Origin: Diogma glabrata
Taxonomy: Eukaryota > Arthropoda > Insecta > Diptera > Cylindrotomidae
Length of the DNA: 64,000 nucleotides
Assembly: GCA_963693315.1 (NCBI GenBank)
Contig: OY856187.1
Span: 74,283,394-74,347,393, forward strand
Reading direction: 5' to 3'
The notes beneath the pieces are model-generated. The model saw nothing but the letters and a program-made list of their open reading frames with translations, did not search any database and was not told the origin of the DNA. The position numbers and the translations under genes were made by a program. This document shows, piece after piece, positions 45,495-56,484 of the stretch; the stretch's first letter is position 1; every line of letters starts with the position of its first letter.

Positions 45495-47374
45495 GGTAAA
45501 GGGTTTGATTTTTATTCAAATGATCCAGGTTTGTGGCCAGTAGAATTCAATCAAACAATTTTACAAAATATTTGGATTAAGAAGGGTAATTGTATTAAAC
45601 ATTTCGTCGAAACAGTTAACGTCATTTCGTGTTATTTTCAAATGATCGTTTCCTAGGTGCCTGTGCGTGTCAAAACATAGATGCAATGAAAAACGTTGGA
45701 AAATATGGTTGAAAATTCACTGAGTTTCATTTTTATAGAAAACTCCCAAATGCAACAAAAATTAAACGAAATTGGCTAACCTATTCACCGTCAGCCGAAG
45801 CAGTTTTTTGTTTTGTTTGCCGTTTATTTGGTGATTTGAATGGAAAATCGCAAGCATTTTCATTAAAAGGATTCAATAATTGGAATAATTCATTACAAGG
45901 CATTTCGAAACATGAAGAGTCTAAGTATCATATGACCAATGAGTTTACATATAAAATGCGTATATATCAAAAATGAACTTACTTTCGAGAAATCTTTTAA
46001 TAATACAACTAAAATTGAAATTGCGTGTTGTAGAGGTTGTGAAGTTTCTTGCATCACGAGGACTTGCTTTCGTGGTCACGATGAAATTTTGATCAATTTG
46101 TGAAGAATTCATCTCCATAATGGCAAAACACGTTAAAAATCACATTGTTTCGGAAATTATAGAATCTCGATATTATTCGTTTAGTGTCGATTCCACTCAG
46201 GATGTGAGCCATACAGACCAGTTGTCTTTTTGTGTTCGATATATTCAAAGTAATACCATTTGTAATTATTGGACCTTTGTTAACTAATATATATAATAAT
46301 AACGCATACAACCGGGAAACGGATTGTTCCAGGCGACTCTGAAACTTGGGAATCTCCTATACTGCCAGGTACCTAATTTAACATTTCATTCTATAACGTT
46401 CTATCACGAAATATGTATATATATAAACATTTAATAAAAAAAATAACTAAAATTAGAAAGATCTTACTTATATTCTTTAGTTGATGTACTGCTTCCAAAA
46501 TTTTCTTCCAGATCAATTCTTTCCTTTCGCATACAATGATTACTTGAACGTTCTGCCGTGTTCCGATAAGCACAAGATATCACAATCCCAATGATTACCA
46601 TCAAAAAAAGCTTTTTAATTTACGTTCGTTACGATCAATCACGTCACGTGATCCAATTTTTGCAGAAACAATAATCGCAGTGTTATGGACTACGTCGCGA
46701 TACCCTGACTATTGCAGCCGGTCATATGTATCTTGTTTATAATACACTTGTTGTGCTTTACACAAAATTACAACCAAGTTGAAGTTTGGTTTTAACAAGA
46801 TTCACCCACAGTAAGAATGATATATATATTCTTTGACAATCTTTATAAGATGGTTTATAATCTTAATCACTAAGTGAACTCTACAATTTTTTTCCAATTT
46901 TATTTTATGGTTTTTTTTTTGTTTTAAAAGTTAAAACCAACCAGATACTTTCGTTCCGTATTCAGAAAGAAATGGAATGAATTTTATGTTTTTTTTTTTT
47001 TGAAAATTAAAAACTCTAAAAATATTTGTTTGAAGAACAAATATGGAATGGCATTTACATCAAATTTTCTTTAAAACATCGACTTCATTCCAAAAAACAA
47101 CAATGTGATTTTTTTGTTTGACATCTTCTAATGTCATCGTGTAATACCGAGATTCAGCAAAAGTTAGGAACGACATCTGTTCGTTAGAATTGGAACGTTC
47201 GTTTATTTTTTCAGTATATTCGAAATTTAACTAGCCGTTAAGTATTAGAAAATTTTAAAATGATTATTAATGTAAAAAAATGAACTGAAACTAATGAAAT
47301 ACATTTTTATTGAATTAGAAAAAGAAGATGAATTGGTTTTATTATTGTTTAGGCGAATATAACGGACGTTACAC
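45495..47374 (+). repeat. hAT tandem unit 3 and its extension
   Basis: The first 1426 bases repeat unit 2. Instead of a further GGTAAAGGG start, it then runs through GTTTTAAAAGTTAAAACC to GGACGTTACAC at 47374, where the gypsy element begins. It shares TTTTTAATTTACG with the right copy, where units 1-2 have TTTTTAACTTACG. Confidence 0.9.
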
Positions 47375-47697
47375 CGTGAATTCAAGGTAAAAAAACCAAG
47401 ATATTTACCCTTGAAATCACAAAAACGTCGTCACCCCCTCTACGTCAGAAACCATCGAACTACTTCCCACACTAATCTGTATCTGGGATCGAGATACCCA
47501 CAGTCACTGGCGTCAAGACCGATGACCGGTTCCTACACTCATGAGGTCCCTAGGAACTTCACTGAGTACTGAGACCGACCATCCATCCGAACGTCAGCAC
47601 TATGGACACCCCGATACAACCAGTAAGTATGACACTGAAGATGTGAACCCCAGAGACGACAATCAGCCAGAGGAACGACCCTACCTAACAAAAGACA

Positions 47698-50600
47698 TCA
47701 TTCCCTGATGTCTTTCGCGTGATGGACTCCAAGACTCTTGCCGCTCATATCTATGCACCCGTAGAGTACATTTCCAATCTTAGTTTTAATCATTGCAGGT
47801 AAGAACTTTGGAGCCAATTTTGCCGAGAACTTTTTTGTAGCGTCACTCAAATGATGTTGCCGTACAAACACCCGTTGTTGTGGTTGAAAAGTCCGTAGTT
47901 TTGATCGCAGATTATACTGATGTTGCGACTTTTTGAAGGCTGCTTTTAAATTTTGTTGAACCCGGTTCCTGAGCAGAGTCAAATGATCAGAGCGTTCTAT
48001 TTCCTCACCAGCATCTTCACCAAGCTTGTGTAGTGATCTCAACAAATGGTAAGTATTCCCATCCGATATTGGATGTTGACCAAATAGTAAATAGTACGGT
48101 GAGTACTTGGTAGCAGAATGTACTGCAGCCCGCAGTGCATATGCGATTTCACCAATTTGTGAGTCCCACTTGGTATGTTGACCTTTTATAAACGCTCGAA
48201 TTGCTGCTAGAACTGACCTGTTCACCCGCTCTGACGCGTTGCTTTGAGGACTATAGACACCGGTCCTAATGTGTTTAATGCCGAAATCTGACAAAAGACT
48301 TTGAAAGTTCCTACTAGTGAACTGTTTGCCATTGTCACTGTGTAGAAACTCTGGTACCCCATATGTAAGAAACACTTCATTCCTTAGAAAAGCATTCACC
48401 TTCGGTGAAGTTGCGTTTCTAAGTGGTTTCAGTAGTACAAACTTCGTAGCATGATCCAGAACTATCAATAACATCGTATTCCCAAGTGTAGAACGAGGGT
48501 ACGGTCCCAAAAAATCTATATAGACTCTCTGCCATGGACGTGCTGTTTCGAATTGATATTGCATCGGAGGACGCAATATCTGATTCGTGGCTTTTGTTTG
48601 TTTACATGTGTCGCAGGACACAACATAGTTGTGTACCTGTGACGCCATGCCCGGCCAATAATAAAGACGTCGAAGTAATTCTAAAGTCTTTTTAACATCT
48701 CCATGAGCAGCAGTACTATTATCGTGATGTTTCTGAATCATGTTGGAAGTCATCGGTTTTGGTATCCAGAGTTTCCACACAGGAACATCGTTGGGTATTG
48801 CATCAGGTCTTGGCTCAATACGTATGTATAGCTTATCATCCACGACTTTAACTGATGGGAAGTCCTTAGGAGATGATTGAACTTTAGCTATCATATCCGT
48901 ATATTCGTTGTGCCGATAACCTTCATTGTCGATTTTAATTTCATTAATGTGATGTACTAATGCTTCCGTCAATTCTTCGTGTGTATCGTCATAAAGACGA
49001 GATAGAGCATCAGGGACTATATTTTGGGTACCTTTCTGGTGGACAATGGTAAAATCCATATGTTGGAGTTTTAGGCTCCACCTAGCCAGACGACCACTCA
49101 AGTCTTTCTGTGACATAAGCCACTTCAAACTTGAGTGATCAGTCACAATCGTAAAACGGTGACCTTCAACATAGCCCCTGAATTTCTTCACACTCAGAAT
49201 TGCCGCAAGACATTCAAGCTCAGAAACCGAATAATTTCTCTGAGCTTTATTTAATTTCTTCGACATGAAGGCTATCGGACACTCTTGTCCGTCAGTATCA
49301 ACCTGATACAACACACTACCTATCCCTGTCAGACTCGCATCGCATCTAATAAAGAACTCTTTATTATAATCAGGGTTAATTAATACCGGTGCTGTAGTCA
49401 GCAATCTTTTTAAATTTTCAAAAGCAGCTTTTGCTTCCAATGTCCATTTCAATTTCCCCGAACTCTTCTTTAATAAATCTGTAATTGGTGATACCACGCT
49501 TGCATAATTTGGTATGAAACGTTGGTACCAACCAGCCATTCCCAATAATCTCCGTATTTGTTTCCCTGTTGACGGAGCTGGATACTCAGCAACAGCTCTT
49601 ACCTTGTCAGGGTCTGTTCGAAGACCATCTTCACCAACCAAAAATCCCAAGTATTTCACCTCTCTCAGAACAAATTTACTTTTCTTGAGGTTTATTGTTA
49701 ACCCAGCCGCTCTTAACAATGAAGAGACTTTGGACAGCAATTCCATATGTTCCTGGAACGTGGAAGAGACTACCAATAGATCATCTAAATAAACAAAGAC
49801 ATTTTCGTTGTATTGATGTGGTATCACTTTGTGCATTAGCCGACACATTGTCTGGGGAGCATTGCACAATCCAAAGGGCATAACCCGGAATTGATACAAT
49901 GGACGACCAGGCACTGTGAAGGCTGTCTTGTCTCTAGATGCTTCTGCCAGAGGAATCTGCCAGAAAGCATCTTTGAGATCAATACTTGAAATGTACTTTG
50001 TGCTATTTAGACGACCTAGTAGGCCATCAATCAAGGGAAGTGGGTAAGCGTCCTTTTTCGTTAGTGAATTGACACGACGGCTATCAATACATAATCTGTT
50101 TTTACCAGATTCTTTTTGTACCAAAACCACTAGCGAGCACCAAGAACTGTTACTCTCTTCGATCACGCCCATTTGAAGCATTCGGTCGAGTTCGGCATAA
50201 ACCTTTAGTTGAACAGCCGGCGATGTGGGATAGTGCCTCTGTTTAACAGGTGCACTATCACCAACATCGATGACATGTTCAACCAAAGAAGTCTTTCCGA
50301 GCCCGGACACTTCAAATGACGGGAAAGAATCCTTGATCATATCCAGTTCATGTTGCTGATCAGTGGTGAGGTTATGTATATTTAAAGTTATTGGCTCTGT
50401 ACGAGTCAGTTCACTAACAAAAGAAGGAACAATACCAAATTTCTCCCAGAAATCTATGCCCAGGTAGAGCTCTTCTCGTAAACCAGGGACTATATGGAAC
50501 CGCATTGGTTTAGTGGAGCCATTCACAGTTATTGGAACTTCTATGTAACCCAAAATTTTATTTGCAGTACCATCCGCCGTACGAATACACGAAGTGTACT

Positions 50601-51018
50601 TACGGTAGGTTGAACCTGATGATTCCAATAATTCCAAGGAATTTCTTCCAAGTATAGTGATTGACGCTCCACTATCCAATAATCCTGCGATATTTTTGTC
50701 CAAAATCCTTATTGTCAATCGCGGCCGAGGATCCTTTGTTTCTGTAAGGATAGATGAAACACAAGCTTTGCGAAATAATTTCCTCATCCTCCAATATCTG
50801 ATGTTACGTTCAAGACGTCTAAAATACGTTCGATGTAATGATGGGAAATTAAATGTATTCGATGATTTTATTCGGGTTTCGTTGGTGGTTGCCGATCGTC
50901 CTGCGTTCCTACATCTCTCGTCGATTTTTTCGGGCTCATTGGATGTTGAACCGAGGGTACCATCCCCGAAGCATGTACTCTTGGACGGTAGTTTAACGAC
51001 GGGTGACAATATGAACAA
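47698..51018 (-). CDS. gypsy pol: protease, RT, RNase H, integrase
   Basis: 1106 residues. Protease about 100-200 with LLDSGAS (D115). RT about 270-450 with SIDLKDAFWQIPL and FVYLDDLLVVS (YLDD 410-413). RNase H about 555-675 with FIRCDAS (D560), SELECLA (E600), TDHSSLKW (D627) and PDALSRL (D670). Integrase about 755-1000: zinc finger H765, H772, C802, C805; catalytic D835 (YIDFLGPY), D895 (SDNGKQF) and E930 (ASERVNRS), a D-D-35-E spacing. The frame has no stop. It overlaps the gag C-terminal frame by 151 bp in the -1 phase, so a gag-pol frameshift is expected. Its start listed here is simply the first start codon in the open frame. Confidence 0.92.
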   Translation of the reverse strand: MFILSPVVKLPSKSTCFGDGTLGSTSNEPEKIDERCRNAGRSATTNETRIKSSNTFNFPSLHRTYFRRLERNIRYWRMRKLFRKACVSSILTETKDPRPRLTIRILDKNIAGLLDSGASITILGRNSLELLESSGSTYRKYTSCIRTADGTANKILGYIEVPITVNGSTKPMRFHIVPGLREELYLGIDFWEKFGIVPSFVSELTRTEPITLNIHNLTTDQQHELDMIKDSFPSFEVSGLGKTSLVEHVIDVGDSAPVKQRHYPTSPAVQLKVYAELDRMLQMGVIEESNSSWCSLVVLVQKESGKNRLCIDSRRVNSLTKKDAYPLPLIDGLLGRLNSTKYISSIDLKDAFWQIPLAEASRDKTAFTVPGRPLYQFRVMPFGLCNAPQTMCRLMHKVIPHQYNENVFVYLDDLLVVSSTFQEHMELLSKVSSLLRAAGLTINLKKSKFVLREVKYLGFLVGEDGLRTDPDKVRAVAEYPAPSTGKQIRRLLGMAGWYQRFIPNYASVVSPITDLLKKSSGKLKWTLEAKAAFENLKRLLTTAPVLINPDYNKEFFIRCDASLTGIGSVLYQVDTDGQECPIAFMSKKLNKAQRNYSVSELECLAAILSVKKFRGYVEGHRFTIVTDHSSLKWLMSQKDLSGRLARWSLKLQHMDFTIVHQKGTQNIVPDALSRLYDDTHEELTEALVHHINEIKIDNEGYRHNEYTDMIAKVQSSPKDFPSVKVVDDKLYIRIEPRPDAIPNDVPVWKLWIPKPMTSNMIQKHHDNSTAAHGDVKKTLELLRRLYYWPGMASQVHNYVVSCDTCKQTKATNQILRPPMQYQFETARPWQRVYIDFLGPYPRSTLGNTMLLIVLDHATKFVLLKPLRNATSPKVNAFLRNEVFLTYGVPEFLHSDNGKQFTSRNFQSLLSDFGIKHIRTGVYSPQSNASERVNRSVLAAIRAFIKGQHTKWDSQIGEIAYALRAAVHSATKYSPYYLLFGQHPISDGNTYHLLRSLHKLGEDAGEEIERSDHLTLLRNRVQQNLKAAFKKSQHQYNLRSKLRTFQPQQRVFVRQHHLSDATKKFSAKLAPKFLPAMIKTKIGNVLYGCIDMSGKSLGVHHAKDIRE

Positions 51019-51410
51019 TTTGCATAAATTACATCCGGCTTGTTACATTTCCAACAATACAACTTAATTCTATTCTTAGAGCACTCAGGAGCTCGATGAC
51101 CATTTACTCCACATCTGAAACATACTATTGGTTGTCTGGATATTGATGGACCAGGTTGAATGTTATCCGATGTTATGCCAGGTTGCTGCAATATCCGTCT
51201 CTGTGTTGAATCCACCGCTTCAATATATCCATGTTGTTCTGGTTCAACTTCCACCTCATAATCATCCATCTGCTGTAACTCGCTAATTCTTAAATTTGAT
51301 GTTCTGGTCGGAACTGGTGTGGACCACAAACGTTCAAACTTCTGACATAAAGTCCGAAGTTCATCCATTGAATGTATTGTTGCTGCAAGTGTAGCATTTT
51401 TGAGCTCCAC
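50868..51410 (-). pseudogene. gypsy gag, zinc-knuckle part
   Basis: About 180 residues in the frame following the break. Contains CFRCGVNGHRAPEC, a canonical CCHC zinc knuckle (CX2CX4HX4C), and then CWKCNKPDVIYANC, an altered second knuckle lacking the H. It overlaps pol by 151 bp. In the overlap, a run of six A (minus strand, 50925-50930) lies in CCG AAA AAA TCG; shifting back one base gives the pol frame there. The site is a candidate only, since the base before the run is G rather than A. Confidence 0.8.
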
Positions 51411-52698
51411 TCAGTCCCTCCCGAGCAATCTCTAGCATTTCACGGTCAGCAAATGGACGTGCTAAGCGACGGTTTAACGAACCAATCTCCACCAGGTACT
51501 CGTACACGCTCTCCTTTGACTTTTGTTTGCGGTTCAGAAGAACTCGCAAGATCGCCTTATCATCAGTGAGCGTACCGAAGGTTTGTAGGAGTCCTTCCCT
51601 TAACACTGGATAGGTCACCACCTCATATTCATGAGTTAAATTCAGATAGTATCGGTCGGCAGCCCCCTTGAGATACGGTGGAACGATAGACCTAAGGTCG
51701 TCCCAATTCACACGGTCCCTCCTGGCAGCCGCCTCAACTCTGTGAACAAACTCATGAACATCAGGAGAGTGACCATCTCCTGTGAAGGTTGGAACCCAAT
51801 TTGAGTCATAACGACTCAAATTGTTCCCACGAACCCCTCGGTACTCCACTGGTGCTAACGCTGGAGCCGCGTCACGCCATACCTGAGGAGGTTGGTTGTA
51901 CGGTGGTGGTGCTGTTAGTGGAACTGGTGGATATACTGGTAGTGGTTGTACCTGCGGTACTGATGAACGATTTAACGATTGTTGTTGTACCAATGCTGGA
52001 TTGTTGTGTAAGTGTTCAGCTTGGAATGTTGGACCCAATTGTGGTATTGCAAAGTCCTCTGCCCTCAAGCCCGATTGCTGGAAATAAGCCGGTGGTGCTT
52101 GATCTGACCGTCTCTGTTGTTGCTGGTTTGGACGATTCAGACTATGTATTGTTTCCGATATTGGCCGTACTGGGATCGGTGTGGATCTCTCATCTGGTTG
52201 AAAAGCAAGTGAAGCAGATGGAGCAGATGATACTCCTGGTTTACTCTGCATAATTGGACGTGTTGACAACGATCCTATTATATTCCAAGCGCGTGACAAT
52301 TGTGAGATAGCGTAGGTGCGGGCTTCTTGCAAGTCATTGCGAGGACCCAACCTATTCATCCTACCCGTGTAATGTAACACTCGATTCGCCAAACCATCTA
52401 AGAAGGTCTGATCAATCGGTGACTGAAGTCGTCGTACTTGATTTAAAATAAGTTGTGCTGCCTGCACCACCATTTGAGATTCCTCTATCAAATCTCTCGC
52501 ATGAGACACTGTTATTGGAACTGACCCATGATCTACATGGTTTCGCAGTTCCTCTGCCCAATCGGCCCCCCCGAAGTTCTCACCCCGAACCAAACATTCG
52601 ACCTGCAGTTCGGTGGGTTCCAGACCATAGAACGGATGGTCAACGTCTAGTTGGTTTGACATTTTGATGGTTAAACCCGTAAAATTATAAACTCGCAA
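51361..52698 (-). pseudogene. gypsy gag, N-terminal and capsid part
   Basis: 445 residues. A helical N-terminal part, then a Gln/Pro-rich linker (about 160-275), then the capsid-like block SNWVPTFTGDGHSPDVHEFV, VPPYLKGAADRYYLNL and ESVYEYLVEIGSLNRRLARPF, typical of gypsy Gag. The frame ends shortly after EIAREGLSG, and the nucleic-acid-binding part continues in another frame (50868-51410). One +1 shift near 51400-51415 would account for it. A real Gag would need both, so I call it broken, though a sequencing error is possible. Confidence 0.8.
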
Positions 52699-54197
52699 AC
52701 AACAACAATACTAAAACCAATTCCCAACAAAAAAAAATGTAGTTAGTACGCTGTAAATGTAAAAATAATGAAAAACGCAAAAACGAAAAAAAACAACGAA
52801 CGCTCAATTCGAAAACACAAAAGTTTTTGCAAAAACAAAATTTCGTAAAAGAACAAAAAAAAGACCACTGTCGTACCCAATCTTTGCTTCACCTTTCACA
52901 AAAATTTCTAAAATACTGTGTATAAAAATATAATTTATTTATTTAATTTCAGATATGCTGAAATTTCAGAATTAATTATATACCTAAAATTATTTATTGA
53001 CGATAGCACCCCTAAAAATATTTATTTATTTTTAAAAAAAATTGAAAAATAAAAAATATTGAAAAGAATGTTTATTTATCGGATGCACCGTCTTAACTTC
53101 GAAATATTTATTTATTTTTTTTTTTAAAAAACAAAGAATATTTATTTATATCTTGATGTAATTTGCTTAGTTAAGAAAATTTTATTTATTTAGCTACCTA
53201 AAATTATTTAATTCTAAAAAAAATTATTTTATTTAATAAAAATTATTTATTTAATTTTTTTGAAAAATTTGTTTGATTTATTTTATTTTTATTTAATAAG
53301 ATAAGAGATTCCCAAAATCAAGATTCGTCTGGAGACAATATAAAAAGTAAGTATGGTACAATATCCATTTTGTTTAAATCTGAATTCCCGCGTTCGCGAG
53401 CCCACTCCAACAATGCATGTGAGAACTGACTAGAAAAGCCCCTAACGACCAGATTCTACCGAACAGTTTCTCCCCAACCTAATAAAACAATCACAACTGT
53501 CACGATTAGACCTCAGGTCCATTTCTACTGACCCAGTTGTGCTTGTTTAACCTACAAATAAATTACAACTAAACCTAATGCGAAAGTTGAAGAACGCTCC
53601 CGAGCACCAGACTTCAAAACCTAAACTCCATGAAAAACTGTCTATTGTAAAGCTAAATGGAAAAATGGAAAAGTTTTTGAATTTGTATGAGGTGAAGCCT
53701 CTGATCCTGAAAGCAAAGTATAATTGGTTCTTCTCTTCATTACACCGAAGAAGCCTCTGAGCAAAGAATGGTACTACTGGTTTGCACCTAAGTACAAACA
53801 CAGCAACACCACTCCTCGTCCCTGAGAACTTCCTCGCCGAATGAAGAGAAGAAACCAATGTTCTTCGATCGCATAGCCCCGATGGCTATAGGCGACCTAA
53901 GAACGTCATCATCGTTAAGGGGAGAAGCTCCATGGATGGCTTGTTAGGCCTACCGCTGAGAAAGAGAATTTTATTTAAACCCTAATACACGAAAACAAAA
54001 AAAAAATATTTACAAACATATGTACATGGTAGCATAAAAAAATTTCAAAAAAAACTGCTTCCCCAAAACGGTTTTTTTTTCCAAATTAAAAAAAATAGAT
54101 TATTTTTCCAAATGACAGCCCAAAAAAAAACAATCCCCAAAAAAAAATTGCTGTCCCTAAACGGTTTTTTTTTCAAATTAAAAAACAATTAGTTCTT
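52699..54197. other. gypsy 5' leader region, no gene recognised
   Basis: AT-rich, with (TTTATT)-like low-complexity between 52930 and 53300, then a more balanced stretch (53330-53960). Small frames on both strands at 53547-53858 and 53578-53760 overlap each other and show no family features. LTR and primer-binding site were not identified. Confidence 0.5.
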
Positions 54198-54686
54198 TTA
54201 ACTAATCCTGCAGTCAGGGACAGGAGCCACCTGTGGACCAATCCACTCCTCTACCTGTCGCGTGGTCGGTGAGATGGAACCCCCCTCGGCCATTTCCACC
54301 GCTTGAGTATCCTTGGTCGAGGAAGACTCCATCTCCACGACCAAGCGACTCTCTTCCTCCCTCTTCTTATTCCTCTCCCTCTTCTTCAGGGTCGATTTCC
54401 GATTCCTACTGATCCTCCTCCTTTCACGCCAGCCCACATTCGGCTCTGACAGAGGGAGATCCTGGATCAGCTGTTCCAGGAGGTCTCCAACTATCTGTTC
54501 CGAATGTGGATCTGGCTCACCTCGATCCCCAGGTCTCGTTCTCTGTAGAACAGGTCTGTAGACCCGTCCTACCTCCTTCTCCCTATTTCCCCTTCTTATA
54601 ATCTGGACCCCGTTGAAGAGGGACCGAACCGCTACCACGTCTTCACCATTGAAGCTCCTCTGCCCCTGTTGTCTTTTACAATACAT
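54198..54686 (-). CDS. uncharacterised basic ORF upstream of gag
   Basis: 162 residues, same strand as gag-pol, in a clearly GC-richer island within very AT-rich flanks. The protein is highly charged: a basic stretch RRRISRNRKSTLKKRERNKK at about 100-120 (NLS-like), acidic patches and a final segment with WIGPQVAPVP. I recognise no domain. It could be an extra ORF carried by the retrotransposon, captured host sequence, or part of an LTR/leader read by chance. The sharp base-composition change argues it is not random AT-rich DNA. Confidence 0.45.
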   Translation of the reverse strand: MYCKRQQGQRSFNGEDVVAVRSLFNGVQIIRRGNREKEVGRVYRPVLQRTRPGDRGEPDPHSEQIVGDLLEQLIQDLPLSEPNVGWRERRRISRNRKSTLKKRERNKKREEESRLVVEMESSSTKDTQAVEMAEGGSISPTTRQVEEWIGPQVAPVPDCRIS

Positions 54687-55287
54687 TATTGAATTAGAAT
54701 TAGAATACTTTAGAATTAGAATTACATCAGATTTTAAATATTCTGCGATTTTTCATAAAAATGCCATAAATTAAGGAAAGCAATTAATAAGAACTTCAAA
54801 GACTAAAAAAAATTAATGGCGATAGCAGAATACAATTTTTCTCAAATCTATTTAAACTTATTTGTTTTTCCAGGTAAATATTTATATATTCAGAATTAAA
54901 ACCAATCATTTGAATTCGCTATTACCACAAACATTGTAATTCTAAAATCTAATTATTTCCATACAGCATAGTATCAAGTAGTAAATTTCTAATATTATTA
55001 AAATTTATAATAACTAAACGAATTATTCAAAACAAATTCCAATTTTAAACTTCCTTACACACATATACCTTTATCCCGGAATTCATATATTTAATATATA
55101 TATACAAAAAAAAATATATGTATATAAGAAACCAAACTGGTTTATAAATTGCGCCAGGAATATGTACAATCATAAAACAAAAATTATCACAAAAACCAAA
55201 AACTGGTTTTTATCACCGTTATTCACGGTACCAAACCAAAATCACAAAAAAAATTCACCAGGTTTTTGGTTCGGCGTCACTTCTTAT
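54687..55287. other. AT-rich right end of gypsy interval
   Basis: Short iterated TTAGAATTAGAAT near 54695-54720, then no recognisable feature. Contains repeated ACCAAAACTGG-type phrases at 55130-55220. Confidence 0.5.
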
Positions 55288-56484
55288 AATTATTGGACCT
55301 TTGTTAACTAATATATATAATAATAACGCATACAACCGGGAAACGGATTGTTCCAGGCGACTCTGAAACTTGGGAATCTCCTATACTGCCAGGTACCTAA
55401 TTTAACATTTCATTCTATAACGTTCTATCACGAAATATGTATATATATAAACATTTAATAAAAAAAATAACTAAAATTAGAAAGATCTTACTTATATTCT
55501 TTAGTTGATGTACTGCTTCCAAAATTTTCTTCCAGATCAATTCTTTCCTTTCGCATACAATGATTACATGAACGTTCTGCCGTGTTCCGATAAGCACAAG
55601 ATATCACAATCCCAATGATTACCATCAAAAAAAGCTTTTTAATTTACGTTCGTTACGATCAATCACGTCACGTGATCCAATTTTTGCAGAAACAATAATC
55701 GCAGTGTTATGGACTACGTCGCGATACCCTGACTATTGCAGCCGGTCATATGTATCTTGTTTATAATACACTTGTTGTGCTTTTCCAATTGCAAAGAAAA
55801 GAATTTTATTGTATACTTTCTGATTTGAAAACATTCATATAATTTTATTGATAATATGTGCGGTAACTTTACACAAAATTACAACCAAGTTGAAGTTTGG
55901 TTTTAACAAGATTCACCCACAATAAGAATGATATATATATTCTTTGACAATCTTTATAAGATGGTTTATAATCTTAATCACTAAGTGAACTCTACAATTT
56001 TTTTCCAATTTTATTTTATGGTTTTTTTTTTGTTTTAAAAGTTAAAACCAACCAGATACTTTCGTTCCGTATTCAGAAAGAAATGGAATGAATTTTATGT
56101 TTTTTTGTTTTGAAAATTAAAAACTCTAAAAACACTTGTTTGAAGAACAAATATGGAGTGGCATTTACATCAAATTTTCTTTAAAACATCGACTTCATTC
56201 CAAAAAACAACAATGTGATTTTTATGTTTGACATCTTCTAATGTCATCGTGTAATACCGAGATTCAGCAAAAGTTAGGAACGACATCTGTTCGTTAGAAT
56301 TGGAACGTTCGTTTATTTTTTCAGTATATTCGAAATTTAACTAGCCGTTAAGTATTAGAAAATTTTAAAATGATTATTAATGTAAAAAAATGAACTGAAA
56401 CTAATGAAATACATTTTTATTGAATTAGAAAAAGAAGATGAATTGGTTTTATTATTGTTTAGGCGAATATAACGGACGTTACAC
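55288..56484 (+). repeat. second copy of hAT segment 46263-47374
   Basis: Matches 46263-47374 nearly base for base, but keeps about 85 bp (roughly 55784-55868) missing from all three tandem units. The missing stretch is flanked by CTTT at both ends, so it was lost in the units by a microhomology deletion. This copy then continues into transposase sequence (ATTTGTGAACGATTT), where the left copy meets gypsy. Confidence 0.93.

Larger units (their letters stand above)
47375..55287 (-). mobile_element. Ty3/gypsy LTR retrotransposon (LTRs not recognised)
   Basis: 7.9 kb between two hAT segments. From right to left: leader with an extra ORF (54198-54686), gag (52698-50868, frameshifted), pol (51018-47698). 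Domain order PR-RT-RH-IN is that of Ty3/gypsy (Metaviridae). No pair of direct LTRs could be matched by eye between 47375-47697 and 52700-55287. A 17-bp-stem hairpin (47376-47420) sits at the left end. The flanks are not a simple target duplication; see findings. Confidence 0.85.

Noticed and set aside
43233..46573. Repeated 72- and 60-codon minus-strand frames in the 1430-bp units
   Set aside because: They lie antisense to hAT pseudo-exons and are repeated only because the units are; no family features.
51372..52667. Plus-strand frames of 62-154 codons opposite gag
   Set aside because: Shadows of the minus-strand gag frame; composition mirrors it.
53547..53858. 103-codon minus-strand frame in the gypsy leader
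   Set aside because: Overlaps an opposite frame, has no recognisable motif, and lies in non-coding leader; too weak to call.
47375..55287. Pair of LTRs for the gypsy element
   Set aside because: I compared 47375-47697 with 52700-55287 by eye and found no convincing direct repeat, so I did not annotate LTRs.
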